Source: Fibrobacter sp. (GTDB lineage: Bacteria > Fibrobacterota > Fibrobacteria > Fibrobacterales > Fibrobacteraceae). Taken from it: 11,109 nucleotides of DNA. The notes under the pieces are model-generated. The model ran no database searches. It saw only the letters and a list, made by a program, of their open reading frames with translations, and had not been told where the DNA came from. Positions 4,500-11,109 of the stretch are shown piece by piece. The DNA is taken from NCBI GenBank assembly GCA_017550445.1, contig JAFZOV010000022.1, forward strand, positions 1 through 11,109, read 5' to 3'. Numbering within the stretch: the first letter of the stretch is position 1; each line of letters starts with the position of its first letter. The translations under genes and the position numbers were made by a program.

Positions 4500-5777
4500 T
4501 TAGTGTGGGAAAATCATCAGGTTCTTGCGAATGATGTCGAGCTGTTGCTTGCTAAACGAAAGTACCTTGTTTTTGACGGTGGTGGGGAACATGTAATTGT
4601 CGGCGTCCGGACAGTTGCTTAGGTCTGAATTCGGGGTGTTGCTAGAAATGTAAACTCTAGGCATGGGGACTTTTATATCAGTTTTGGAAACTTTCAACAA
4701 GGCTCTGCGTGTGTTGTTGATGCAACGGGGGGTGTCGTCAAGTCCGTCTTCTATGTTTGAGTAGTCTCCAAAATCGTAAGCGTCTATGATATATTCGGTA
4801 TCGGCAATGGTCGTGGTGGTGTGCCTAAGTCCAAAGAAATGTCCCGTTTCGTGCAAAGCGGTTTCGACGATATCTTTCATAGATACGGCCTCTTCTCCGT
4901 AGGGGGTCTTGACATGGGTGCCCAATACGACGGTGCTTTCGTTTCCTTTCCCGAGATTTCCGCTGAACAGGCTTGAATAGCCTAAAACGCCGTCGTTGTT
5001 GATGTAGTGTACAAGTACGATGTCAAGTGCGTTTTCGATACCGGGCCATCCGCCTAGTTCTGTAACAAAGAAGTCGTCGGACGAGTAACCGGCAAGCCAG
5101 GGTTCGTTTGCCGGGTATTTGCTGCCCAGGGTGGGGTGATTTTCAGCCCGGTTAATGTAGAGCGAGTCTATGGTTACCGTGGAATACTGTTTTCGATATT
5201 CTTTCAGTAAACTTGACGCAAGTTCGTCTATGGTATAACCTTCGATTTCTTGCTCGATATTGCCGACCAAAATCATGTTGATTGAAAAATGGTCTGAGTA
5301 GGCGCCGTCTCCCGTGAGACGGATGTTTGATACTCGCCCTTTATAATAGGTATCGTCTAAAGCGAGCGATGTTGCCCAGTCGGCCTTGTCGTTTTCTTCG
5401 CACAAAAAGGAATAGACGTAACGGCCTTGGACCACGGTGGGTTCTAGAGAGCGAACCTTGGTGGGGTACCATTCTGTTTGGTCTTTGCTCAAGACTAATC
5501 TAAAAAGCTGTAGTGTTGGTGCTTCATATCTGGGGTCTACGTCAAAAGACAACTGGTAGGTGGCCTTGGGGTGAACCGGTATTGTAATGCCGTGGGCAAG
5601 ATATGCTGCAGCAGAATCGTTTTGCGCTTGATCGTTTGGAAAAAGCTGGCGGAAATAAAGGTAGTTGTTGTCGGGATAAAGGGTGAATTCTGTCGAATCA
5701 TCCTCTGCGCAGCCGGCAATGAATAGGAAAATGCTCAAAAAAATCAATACGCAAAATTTTTTACAAAAATTTTTCAT
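4500..5777 (-). CDS. Metzincin-type zinc metalloprotease lipoprotein
   Basis: Exported protease of 425 residues. MKNFCKKFC and a hydrophobic core end in FIAGC, with Cys23 as the lipidation site; the following AEDD is acidic. Residues 30-200 are a beta-rich region without a recognisable family. The catalytic zinc motif HETGHFFGLRH spans 309-319 (HExxHxxGxxH, with His309, His313 and His319 as ligands and Glu310 as base). A likely Met-turn NYMFP follows at 394-398, which is the metzincin signature. Cys352 and Cys389 could pair near the active site, as in several metzincin families. The start at 5777 is chosen over the longer in-frame ATG at 5888 because it begins the signal peptide and has GGAG upstream (5787-5790, 9-nt spacing). 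The longer version would also run through the comEC start. It is the first gene of the minus-strand cluster. The substrate is unknown; a surface or periplasmic location is inferred. Confidence 0.85.
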   Translation of the reverse strand: MKNFCKKFCVLIFLSIFLFIAGCAEDDSTEFTLYPDNNYLYFRQLFPNDQAQNDSAAAYLAHGITIPVHPKATYQLSFDVDPRYEAPTLQLFRLVLSKDQTEWYPTKVRSLEPTVVQGRYVYSFLCEENDKADWATSLALDDTYYKGRVSNIRLTGDGAYSDHFSINMILVGNIEQEIEGYTIDELASSLLKEYRKQYSTVTIDSLYINRAENHPTLGSKYPANEPWLAGYSSDDFFVTELGGWPGIENALDIVLVHYINNDGVLGYSSLFSGNLGKGNESTVVLGTHVKTPYGEEAVSMKDIVETALHETGHFFGLRHTTTTIADTEYIIDAYDFGDYSNIEDGLDDTPRCINNTRRALLKVSKTDIKVPMPRVYISSNTPNSDLSNCPDADNYMFPTTVKNKVLSFSKQQLDIIRKNLMIFPH

Positions 5778-5798
5778 AAAAACAAGCTCCGAAGTGCC

Positions 5799-5824
5799 CA
5801 AAAAAGCGTGTATAGAATAGGGAC
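5799..5824 (-). promoter_or_regulatory. Promoter-like element shared with the FISUMP gene
   Basis: Reading toward the metalloprotease gene: GTCCCTATTCTATACACG then CTTTTTTG. The same blocks appear at 1276-1306 in the same orientation to a lipoprotein gene. The element ends 21 bp before the ATG at 5777. It sits in a 69-bp divergent spacer, so any comEC promoter must overlap it. A TATTCT or TCTATA core could serve as a -10 region. This is inference from recurrence. Confidence 0.4.
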
Positions 5825-5846
5825 TCTTCTTTAAGGCTTCATAACT

Positions 5847-8198
5847 ATGAAATCTAGTAAAAAAAATAAAAAAACGACCGATTTGCAAAACCTTCTCACC
5901 CCGCTCATGGGAAAACCCGCTTTGTTGAGTGCCGTGGTGGTAATCGGGACTGTTGCGTGCTTAGATGAACCGGCTTATGCCTATGTTCTCTTGCCTATTC
6001 TGGCGCTATTTACTCATGTGTTTCAACGGGCTTTGCAGTGGGTGGTACTGATTAGCCTTACCGTAGGGATTGTAATACATGAACATTCTAAAGCGTATGT
6101 CGTGGAAACGCCGCCTGCAGTAGAAGCGTGTGGATTTGTGGAAAGTACTCAGCACAAGAAAAACGGTATGGCCGTTGTGGTTCGGGTGACGCAGATGGTG
6201 AAGGGGGCGGCGCTTGCGGGTTATCGTGTGCGCCTGACCGAAAAAAGGAATTTGCCGCGGTACCCCATGCCGGGTGATTCTCTTTGCTACGAGGCGTCTT
6301 TTTATCCGGTTTTGCCGCCTACGGTACCGGGTGCCTTTGATACGCGGGGGTGGCTTAAGTCGCAGGGACTTGCGGCCTATGGGAAATTTGTTCACTGGAC
6401 AGTTTATAGGGAAAGCTGGGTGCCGGAGCGTAGCTTTTATCAGTTCCGCAAATGGATCGGGTCGCGGTTTAGTGAATATCTAGATCTTTCGGAGACCGGG
6501 CTTTTGCTTGGGCTCTTGGCGGGTGACCGGAGTGGCATTCCCGATGCTTTGCGGAGTGACTTTCAGCGTTCGGGGCTTGTTCATGTGTTGGCCATTAGCG
6601 GATTTCATGTGGTGCTTTTGGCGGGAATGCTGATGATATTCTTGAAGGCGACGGGGCTCCCGCATCGGGTGGTGCGGATTTTGGCGATTGTCTTGTTGTT
6701 CTTGTACATTCCGGTTACAGGCGGGTCGCCGGCCGTAAGGCGGGCGGTGCTGATGTTTGCCGTGCCGCAGGTCGGTGCGTTGTTCCAAAGGCCGGCAAAT
6801 ACGTTGAATAGTTTAGGTGTTGCGCTGTTATTCATTGTAATTCCCGAGCCGTCTGTCATTTGGAATCCGGGGTTTCAGCTTTCGGTGGCGGCTACCATGG
6901 GAATCTTGATGGGCGGCTTTTGGAACCCGCTTAAGAATTTGCCTGAGGAACTGCAGAAGAATAAATGGTGGAGTCGATTGCAGACACTTGTGTTGGAACC
7001 GACTTATGTTACTTTGTGCGCGACGCTTTCCACATCGCCGTTCTTGATTCACCATTTCAAGACGCTTTCGCCTTTTGCATGGCTTGGTAACATCGTTGTT
7101 GTTCCTGCGATTTCGATGGGCATGCAGGCGGGTCTATTTGCGCTGCTTTCGCCGTTTGATTTGCTGCGGGAACATTTTTGCTATGCGGCGCGGTTCTTTT
7201 TAAGGCTTGCGTCCCTGTTGACGCGCTTGCTGTCGGATTCGTCGCAGGCATCGGTTACGGTGGGGCCTTTTGAGCCGTGGGTACTTTTGCTATGCGGCTT
7301 CTTGATTGTGATGACTCCACTTTTTGTCAAAAACCGCATTGCAAGGCGCTTTTCGTTGTGCTGCTTGCTGTTTTTTGCGGCTGTTTTTGCCTATAAGGGG
7401 TATGGGGCGGTTATATGGCCGAGCTGGAAATTGACCTCCATTGATGTGGGACAAGGGGATAGTCATTTGATTACCACACCTTCGGGAGCGCATATTTTGG
7501 TAGATGCAGGCGATAATTCTCGGCAAGATTCTGGAAAAGATATCATTGTCCCGTATCTGCACCATATCGGAGTGTCTAGCTTGGATGCGTTGGTAATCAC
7601 TCATGCTGACCAGGATCATTTTGGTGGGGCATATTCAATTATCAAGACGTTTCCGGTCAAAGAACTCTGGATTACCGATTGCGCAAGACTTGACGATAAA
7701 GAAGTTTGGCAAAGGATTATTGCCGAAGCTTATCGGCGTAGCATTGTCGTTCGCGATGTTGGTCGAGGCTTTTTATACAAGGAACGCCTTTTTGAAATTG
7801 CGGTGGTGCATCCTGAAACGAGGCGCTGTGTGGACGCGAATACGCAAAGTATCGCTTTTCGGGCGAAGGGGCTTGGACATTCCGCCTTGCTGACGGGTGA
7901 CTTGACGGTGCAGGGGGAAAAGGAAATCATGAAAACCGATGCGTATTTGAAAAGCGATGTGCTGAAGCTAGGACATCACGGTTCGAAGACTTCAAGTAAC
8001 AAGAATTTCTTGAATCGCGTGAATCCGAAGCTGGCAATTATTTCTAGTGGACGCAAGAACCGTTTTAGACACCCGAGCAAACAGGTGATTCAAAGGCTCG
8101 ACTCGCTACAGATTCCCTACTTGAATACAGCTACACACGGAACGATTGATGTCATTTTCCGCGCCGATACAATGATTGTTGAAACGATGTGGCACTAG
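5847..8198 (+). CDS. comEC: ComEC/Rec2 DNA internalisation channel protein
   Basis: Inner-membrane protein of 783 residues, full length for the family, that forms the channel through which single-stranded DNA enters the cytoplasm during natural transformation. Hydrophobic segments near residues 23-80 precede the N-terminal DUF4131-type domain (about 90-185). The competence domain follows, with LLLGLLAGDRSGIP (219-232) and the signature HVLAISGFHV (246-255), then a run of membrane helices to about 515. The C-terminal metallo-beta-lactamase-like domain (about 528-775) has VGQGDSHLI (534-542), HADQDH (586-591, the HxDxDH metal site), LLTGD (681-685) and GHHGS (709-713), so the nuclease-like centre looks complete. 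A weak AAGG site lies 10 nt before the ATG. The stop overlaps the stop of the convergent barrel gene by 3 nt. No other competence gene is in the window; DNA uptake ability is inferred from the family. Confidence 0.95.
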   Translation: MKSSKKNKKTTDLQNLLTPLMGKPALLSAVVVIGTVACLDEPAYAYVLLPILALFTHVFQRALQWVVLISLTVGIVIHEHSKAYVVETPPAVEACGFVESTQHKKNGMAVVVRVTQMVKGAALAGYRVRLTEKRNLPRYPMPGDSLCYEASFYPVLPPTVPGAFDTRGWLKSQGLAAYGKFVHWTVYRESWVPERSFYQFRKWIGSRFSEYLDLSETGLLLGLLAGDRSGIPDALRSDFQRSGLVHVLAISGFHVVLLAGMLMIFLKATGLPHRVVRILAIVLLFLYIPVTGGSPAVRRAVLMFAVPQVGALFQRPANTLNSLGVALLFIVIPEPSVIWNPGFQLSVAATMGILMGGFWNPLKNLPEELQKNKWWSRLQTLVLEPTYVTLCATLSTSPFLIHHFKTLSPFAWLGNIVVVPAISMGMQAGLFALLSPFDLLREHFCYAARFFLRLASLLTRLLSDSSQASVTVGPFEPWVLLLCGFLIVMTPLFVKNRIARRFSLCCLLFFAAVFAYKGYGAVIWPSWKLTSIDVGQGDSHLITTPSGAHILVDAGDNSRQDSGKDIIVPYLHHIGVSSLDALVITHADQDHFGGAYSIIKTFPVKELWITDCARLDDKEVWQRIIAEAYRRSIVVRDVGRGFLYKERLFEIAVVHPETRRCVDANTQSIAFRAKGLGHSALLTGDLTVQGEKEIMKTDAYLKSDVLKLGHHGSKTSSNKNFLNRVNPKLAIISSGRKNRFRHPSKQVIQRLDSLQIPYLNTATHGTIDVIFRADTMIVETMWH

Positions 8199-8204
8199 AG
8201 TGCC
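8191..8204. terminator. Small hairpin over the overlapping convergent stop codons
   Basis: GGCAC-TAGA-GTGCC forms a 5-bp stem with a 4-nt loop, centred on the overlapping TAG stops of comEC and the convergent barrel gene. No U-tract follows in either direction, so intrinsic termination is doubtful. A weak bidirectional attenuator or simple coincidence are both possible. Confidence 0.2.
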
Positions 8205-8902
8205 GTCTGCACATACAGACCAATGCTCTTCTGGTCGTTGTTTTCTTCTTGCATGATGCCGATGTCGAATTCTACGCGTACGCGGGTTGCGCCAAAGGCT
8301 GCTTCCAGCTTGGGAATAATGTCGACCATAAAGTCGTCTCTTAAATGACCGGCACTTCCGCTAGAGGTGATTTCGATGATGCACAAGAAACTACGGCCAA
8401 AGTGAAGTGTGGGGGAGGTTCCCAGAGAGAATTTGACATAGCCGTCTTCTCCGGTAACGCCTTCCAAGAAACCGGCGCGAGCTTCGTAGAAGTTAGAAAA
8501 GTTGCTTGCAATGTAGACGTCCTTGCCGTAGGTCAGTACTACGGCACTTCCGTTGTTGCGGTTAAGCCCGAAATAGCCGTCAATTTCGATAAAACGACCT
8601 GCGCCCATACGGTACCTGCCGCCCAGGTCGATGGAGGCTTCCATGTTGTCGAGCTTGTTATAGGTGTACATATCCACCTTGGCGCCAAGTTCCCATTCTT
8701 TGCTCAAAGCTCCCATGATATTGACAGGGAAGAGGACGTTGTCGCCAAAGTCAGAACGGAGACCTACGCCTGCAGCGAACTTAGGCGAGGGACGAGCTTC
8801 GGGGCCAAAGGTGTAGCGCATATTCCAAATACGGTCCAGGGCGAAAACATTTTGGACGCAAAGGCATGCTAGGGCGAAAAGAACGATGCGTGAAAATCTC
8901 AT
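8195..8902 (-). CDS. Exported hypothetical protein, probable outer-membrane beta-barrel
   Basis: I do not recognise a named family. The 235-residue product starts with a clear Sec signal peptide, MRFSRIVLFALACLCVQNVFA, cleaved before LDR. The rest is made of amphipathic strands separated by short polar turns, for example KFAAGVGLRSDFG, WELGAKVDMYTYNKL, ASIDLGGRYRMGAGRFIEIDGYFGLNR, YVKFSLGTSPTLHF and TRVRVEFDIGI. This is the pattern of a small outer-membrane barrel of perhaps 8-12 strands. It lacks a terminal aromatic residue (it ends YVQTAL). The ATG at 8902 is preferred because it begins the signal peptide, although GAGGAG is only 1-3 nt upstream. A TTG at 8911 would add three residues. It is transcribed divergently from hisC with a 46-bp gap and converges on comEC. 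Confidence 0.65.
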   Translation of the reverse strand: MRFSRIVLFALACLCVQNVFALDRIWNMRYTFGPEARPSPKFAAGVGLRSDFGDNVLFPVNIMGALSKEWELGAKVDMYTYNKLDNMEASIDLGGRYRMGAGRFIEIDGYFGLNRNNGSAVVLTYGKDVYIASNFSNFYEARAGFLEGVTGEDGYVKFSLGTSPTLHFGRSFLCIIEITSSGSAGHLRDDFMVDIIPKLEAAFGATRVRVEFDIGIMQEENNDQKSIGLYVQTAL

Positions 8903-8948
8903 ACTCCTCAAAAATAGCTAAATTTTAGGCGCAAAAAAAGAGGACATT
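8903..8948. promoter_or_regulatory. 46-bp divergent promoter region, barrel gene / hisC
   Basis: The only space for two opposed promoters. It contains both Shine-Dalgarno sites (GAGGAG on the minus strand; AGAGGA before hisC) and an AT-rich centre with the short palindrome CTAAATTTTAG (8918-8928), which could serve as overlapping -10 regions or an operator. A promoter could also extend into the coding sequences. No T-box, leader peptide or riboswitch fits in this length. Confidence 0.3.
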
Positions 8949-10040
8949 ATGATTGATCCGCGTCCAGAGCTTTCAAAACTTTCTGATTACGTTCCCGGCA
9001 AATCCATGGAAGAAATCCGTGCGAAGTACGGGCTCACTAAGGTTGTTAAACTCGCTTCTAATGAAAATCCGCTGGGGGCGTCCCCGAAGGCGATTGAAGC
9101 CTATCGTGAAATTGCGGACATTTTGCATTTGTACCCTCGTGGCGATGCTCCTAAGCTGATTAACGCCATTGCTGATTTTTATGGCGTTAAAACCGAGCAG
9201 ATTGTTATCGGTAACGGTTCCGATGAAATTATCGACATGGTGGGTAAGGCGTTTATCCGTCAGGGTGACAACTGCGTTGGCATTACGCCCACGTTCTCCG
9301 TATACAAGTTTACCACGCTTTCGAACGGTGCCGACTTTATCGGTGTCGGTGTTGGCGACCAGAAGACTCCGCTTTCGGAACTTTTGAAGGCGATTAACGA
9401 CAAGACTCGCGTCGTCTTTATTTGCAGTCCGAATAACCCGACGGGTGTTTACTACAACAAGGAAGAACTGATTGAATTCTTGGATAAGGTTCCGAGTAAT
9501 GTGCTCGTGTTCCTTGATCAGGCTTACAGCGAATTTGCGACGGCTAGCGATTATCCGGTGCTGATTGATATGCTGGATAAGTACAAGAACTTGTTCATCA
9601 ACCGCACCTTCAGTAAAATTTACGGTCTTGCAGGTCTCCGCATCGGATACGCATTCGGTAATGTCGAAGTGATTAAGGCTTTGTGGAAGATTAAGCCGCC
9701 CTTCGATGTGAACCAGGCTGCACAGGTGGCTGCCATTGCTGCTCTCGGCGACAAGGATCACGTCAAGCGTACACTTGACCTCAATGCAGAAGGCATCAAG
9801 TATCTGACTCCGAAATTCGAATCGCTCGGATTCAAGGTGCTGCCGACTCAGGGAAACTTCATCTGCGTGCACATTGGCCCTAAGGCAAAGGACCTTGTGC
9901 TGTTCCTCGAAAAGAACGGCATGATTGTTCGCGGCCTTACAAGCTTCGGTCTGCCGGAACACATCCGCGTGACGCTCGGTAAGCGCGAAGAAAATGAACT
10001 CTTGGTGAGCCTCGTCAAGAAGTGGAAGGCGGAGGCATAA
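8949..10040 (+). CDS. hisC: Histidinol-phosphate aminotransferase
   Basis: Pyridoxal-phosphate enzyme of 363 residues that converts imidazole-acetol phosphate and glutamate to histidinol phosphate and 2-oxoglutarate, a late step of histidine synthesis in the cytoplasm. It has the class I/II aminotransferase hallmarks: KLASNENPLG (34-43), LYPRGDA (61-67), IGNGSDEIID (87-96), CSPNNPTG (159-166), FLDQAYSEF (188-196, with Asp190 and Tyr193 contacting the cofactor), the PLP lysine Lys223 in RTFSKIYGLAGLRIGYAFG, and HIRVTLG (338-344) with the substrate-binding Arg340. Length is normal. AGAGGA precedes the ATG at 5-nt spacing. The next gene starts at the last base of its stop codon (TAATG), so the two are co-transcribed. 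HisC-like proteins sometimes also accept aromatic or other substrates; the phosphatase partner supports the histidine role. Confidence 0.93.
   Translation: MIDPRPELSKLSDYVPGKSMEEIRAKYGLTKVVKLASNENPLGASPKAIEAYREIADILHLYPRGDAPKLINAIADFYGVKTEQIVIGNGSDEIIDMVGKAFIRQGDNCVGITPTFSVYKFTTLSNGADFIGVGVGDQKTPLSELLKAINDKTRVVFICSPNNPTGVYYNKEELIEFLDKVPSNVLVFLDQAYSEFATASDYPVLIDMLDKYKNLFINRTFSKIYGLAGLRIGYAFGNVEVIKALWKIKPPFDVNQAAQVAAIAALGDKDHVKRTLDLNAEGIKYLTPKFESLGFKVLPTQGNFICVHIGPKAKDLVLFLEKNGMIVRGLTSFGLPEHIRVTLGKREENELLVSLVKKWKAEA
10031..10035 (+). promoter_or_regulatory. Ribosome binding site inside the hisC 3' end
   Basis: GGAGG sits 4 nt before the ATG at 10040 and within the last hisC codons. It fixes the phosphatase start at the TAATG overlap and predicts translational coupling. 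Confidence 0.75.
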
Positions 10041-10849
10041 TGGCAGCGACAAGCGAAAATCTCGAACTGTTGAAAATCGCCCTCAAGGCGGCTGAACTTG
10101 CCCAAGAAAATATCATGAAGTATTTTCAGGCAAGCGTTGGCGTGGAATGGAAAAAGGATAACACGCCTGTCACCATCGCTGACAAGAGCACCGAAGAAAT
10201 TGCCCGTAAGTTCTGGGAAAAAGAAACGCCGGGCTTCGGCGTGATTGGCGAAGAATTCGGCATCGAGAATCCCGATGCGGAATACCAGTGGGTGATTGAC
10301 CCGATTGATGGCACCAAGGCCTTCATTCATGGCGTGCCCTTGTTCGGTACGCTCATTGCCTTATACAAAAAAGGGGCGCCAATTGCAAGCCTTATTCGCA
10401 TTCCGGCGATGAACACGGCGGTCTGGGCGGTGAAGGATGGCGGCGCATTTTTAGACGGCCGTGTCGTTAGCTGTTCCAAGGTCGCGACGTTGTCTGAATC
10501 GCTAGTGCTTTCGGGCACGGTGAATACGATGGAATCGGCGGGTTACGGCGAAAAGTACGCTGCTGTGCGTCGGGCTGCCAAGCTGCACCGCGGCTGGGGC
10601 GACTGCTACGGCTACTACCTGGTGGCAGCCGGGCGTGCCGAGCTGATGGTTGACCCTGTAGTTTCTCTGTGGGACATCGCTCCGTATCCGCTGCTGTTCA
10701 GTGAAGCCGGCGGCAAGTTCAGCACCATCGACGGCAAGACCGAGCTTTTTGATGCAAACGGAAAACCGGTAGCCCCCATTTACGAGGGCTACACGAGTAT
10801 GGCCTCGAACGGCCTGATTCACGACGAAGTCGCGAAGTATTTTATTTGA
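10040..10849 (+). CDS. hisN: Histidinol-phosphatase, inositol monophosphatase family (HisN-type)
   Basis: Magnesium-dependent phosphatase of 269 residues that probably removes phosphate from L-histidinol phosphate, the step after HisC. The IMPase fold motifs are complete: TPVTIADKSTEE (42-53), VIGEEFG (68-74, metal-binding Glu), WVIDPIDGTKAFIHG (84-98, metal ligands Asp87 and Asp90) and WDIAPYPLLFSEAGG (211-225, Asp212). RGWGDCYGYYLVAAGRAELMVDP (184-206) carries the R-x-WGD-x-YGY pattern found in histidinol-phosphatases of this family rather than in true inositol phosphatases. The position directly after hisC, overlapping by 1 nt, supports that substrate. A longer in-frame start at 10022 lies inside hisC and is not needed. 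An inositol or 3'-phosphoadenosine phosphatase role is the alternative. Its 3' end overlaps the convergent clpB by 8 nt. Confidence 0.88.
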   Translation: MAATSENLELLKIALKAAELAQENIMKYFQASVGVEWKKDNTPVTIADKSTEEIARKFWEKETPGFGVIGEEFGIENPDAEYQWVIDPIDGTKAFIHGVPLFGTLIALYKKGAPIASLIRIPAMNTAVWAVKDGGAFLDGRVVSCSKVATLSESLVLSGTVNTMESAGYGEKYAAVRRAAKLHRGWGDCYGYYLVAAGRAELMVDPVVSLWDIAPYPLLFSEAGGKFSTIDGKTELFDANGKPVAPIYEGYTSMASNGLIHDEVAKYFI

Positions 10850-11109
10850 CGGTGAACGCAGAGCCATCGTAGTCGATGACTACAGGCTTTGCGCTGCTCA
10901 CTTCGCCTGCAAGGATTGCATGGCTCAGCGGGCGTTCCACATTGCGTTCGATGAAACGCTGGATCGGACGTGCGCCGAATTCCGGCTGGTAAGCGCCATC
11001 GGCAATCGCATCGAGTGCCTTGTCGCTTAACGTGAGCTGCAAATCCTGACGGGCGGCGCGTTCGGCGAGGCCCTTGAATTTCAGTTTCACGATGTCCCTG
11101 ATCTGCGGC
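10842..11109 (-). CDS. clpB: ClpB disaggregase, C-terminal end (cut by window edge)
   Basis: About the last 88 residues of an AAA+ Clp ATPase, open at the right edge. The segment IRDIVKLKFKGLAERAARQDLQLTLSDKALDAIAD followed by GYQPEFGARPIQRFIERNVERPLSHAILAGE-type sequence (here AYQPEFGARPIQ) is the D2 small domain, with the sensor-2 arginine in the GAR motif. The PL-x-x-x-IL-x-GE ending fits ClpB better than ClpA or ClpC. ClpB is a hexameric ATP-driven chaperone that rescues aggregated proteins together with DnaK. The upstream domains, Walker motifs and middle coiled coil lie outside the window. It is convergent with the phosphatase gene and the coding sequences overlap by 8 nt. No terminator is visible at the junction. 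Confidence 0.85.
   Translation of the reverse strand, partial: PQIRDIVKLKFKGLAERAARQDLQLTLSDKALDAIADGAYQPEFGARPIQRFIERNVERPLSHAILAGEVSSAKPVVIDYDGSAFTVK

Noticed and set aside
5778..5888. Longer start (ATG at 5888) for the metzincin lipoprotein
   Set aside because: It would run through the divergent comEC start and bury the signal peptide and lipobox 37 residues inside. The ATG at 5777 has a GGAG site.
8973..10052. A 359-codon open frame antisense to hisC
   Set aside because: hisC on the plus strand has every family motif, a good ribosome site and a coupled downstream gene. The antisense translation has no recognisable motif and follows from the codon bias of hisC.

Overview
The window looks like a chromosomal segment from a Fibrobacter-type bacterium (phylum Fibrobacterota). 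The strongest pointer is the lipoprotein at 1397-2407: a long serine-block linker precedes a domain with the features of the Fibrobacter succinogenes major paralogous (FISUMP) family. The tight gene packing, two exported lipoproteins and a probable outer-membrane barrel protein fit a diderm. No rRNA, tRNA, CRISPR array, prophage or transposase gene was seen.

Left part (1-1162, minus strand): a type II BrnT/BrnA toxin-antitoxin pair whose genes overlap by 4 nt. It is followed after only 20 bp by the first 205 codons of an L-asparaginase that runs off the window. An AT-rich palindromic control region lies upstream of brnT. The FISUMP lipoprotein gene (plus) starts at 1397, not at the upstream in-frame TTG.

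Middle (2408-5777): a 450-bp spacer with no convincing gene is filled with dispersed-repeat modules. A minus-strand three-gene cluster comes next in the order of transcription 5777 to 2858: a metzincin-type zinc metalloprotease lipoprotein, a DUF4416 protein, and a membrane-anchored gluzincin-like (peptidase MA-like) protein with a TPR-like region. The 120-bp gap between the last two genes carries the same kinds of repeat module as the 450-bp spacer: CGCAATGACGT palindromes, a TCAGG(A/G)TGAC element, and a degenerate tandem array with an exact 7-nt period. The array runs into the stop codon of the DUF4416 gene.

Right part (5847-11109): a full-length comEC (DNA uptake channel with C-terminal metallo-beta-lactamase domain) converges on and overlaps an exported barrel-like protein gene. 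Divergent from that gene are hisC and an IMPase-family histidinol-phosphatase, joined by a TAATG stop/start overlap. These two would supply consecutive steps of histidine synthesis. The last gene, convergent and overlapping by 8 nt, is the C-terminus of clpB.

Most genes are ordinary. The parts most worth a second look are the two 7-nt-period degenerate arrays with their associated palindromes, a promoter-like element shared by the two lipoprotein genes (1276-1306 and 5799-5824), the palindromic control region of the toxin-antitoxin operon with an asparaginase attached downstream, and the pairing of two unrelated zinc proteases in one cluster.
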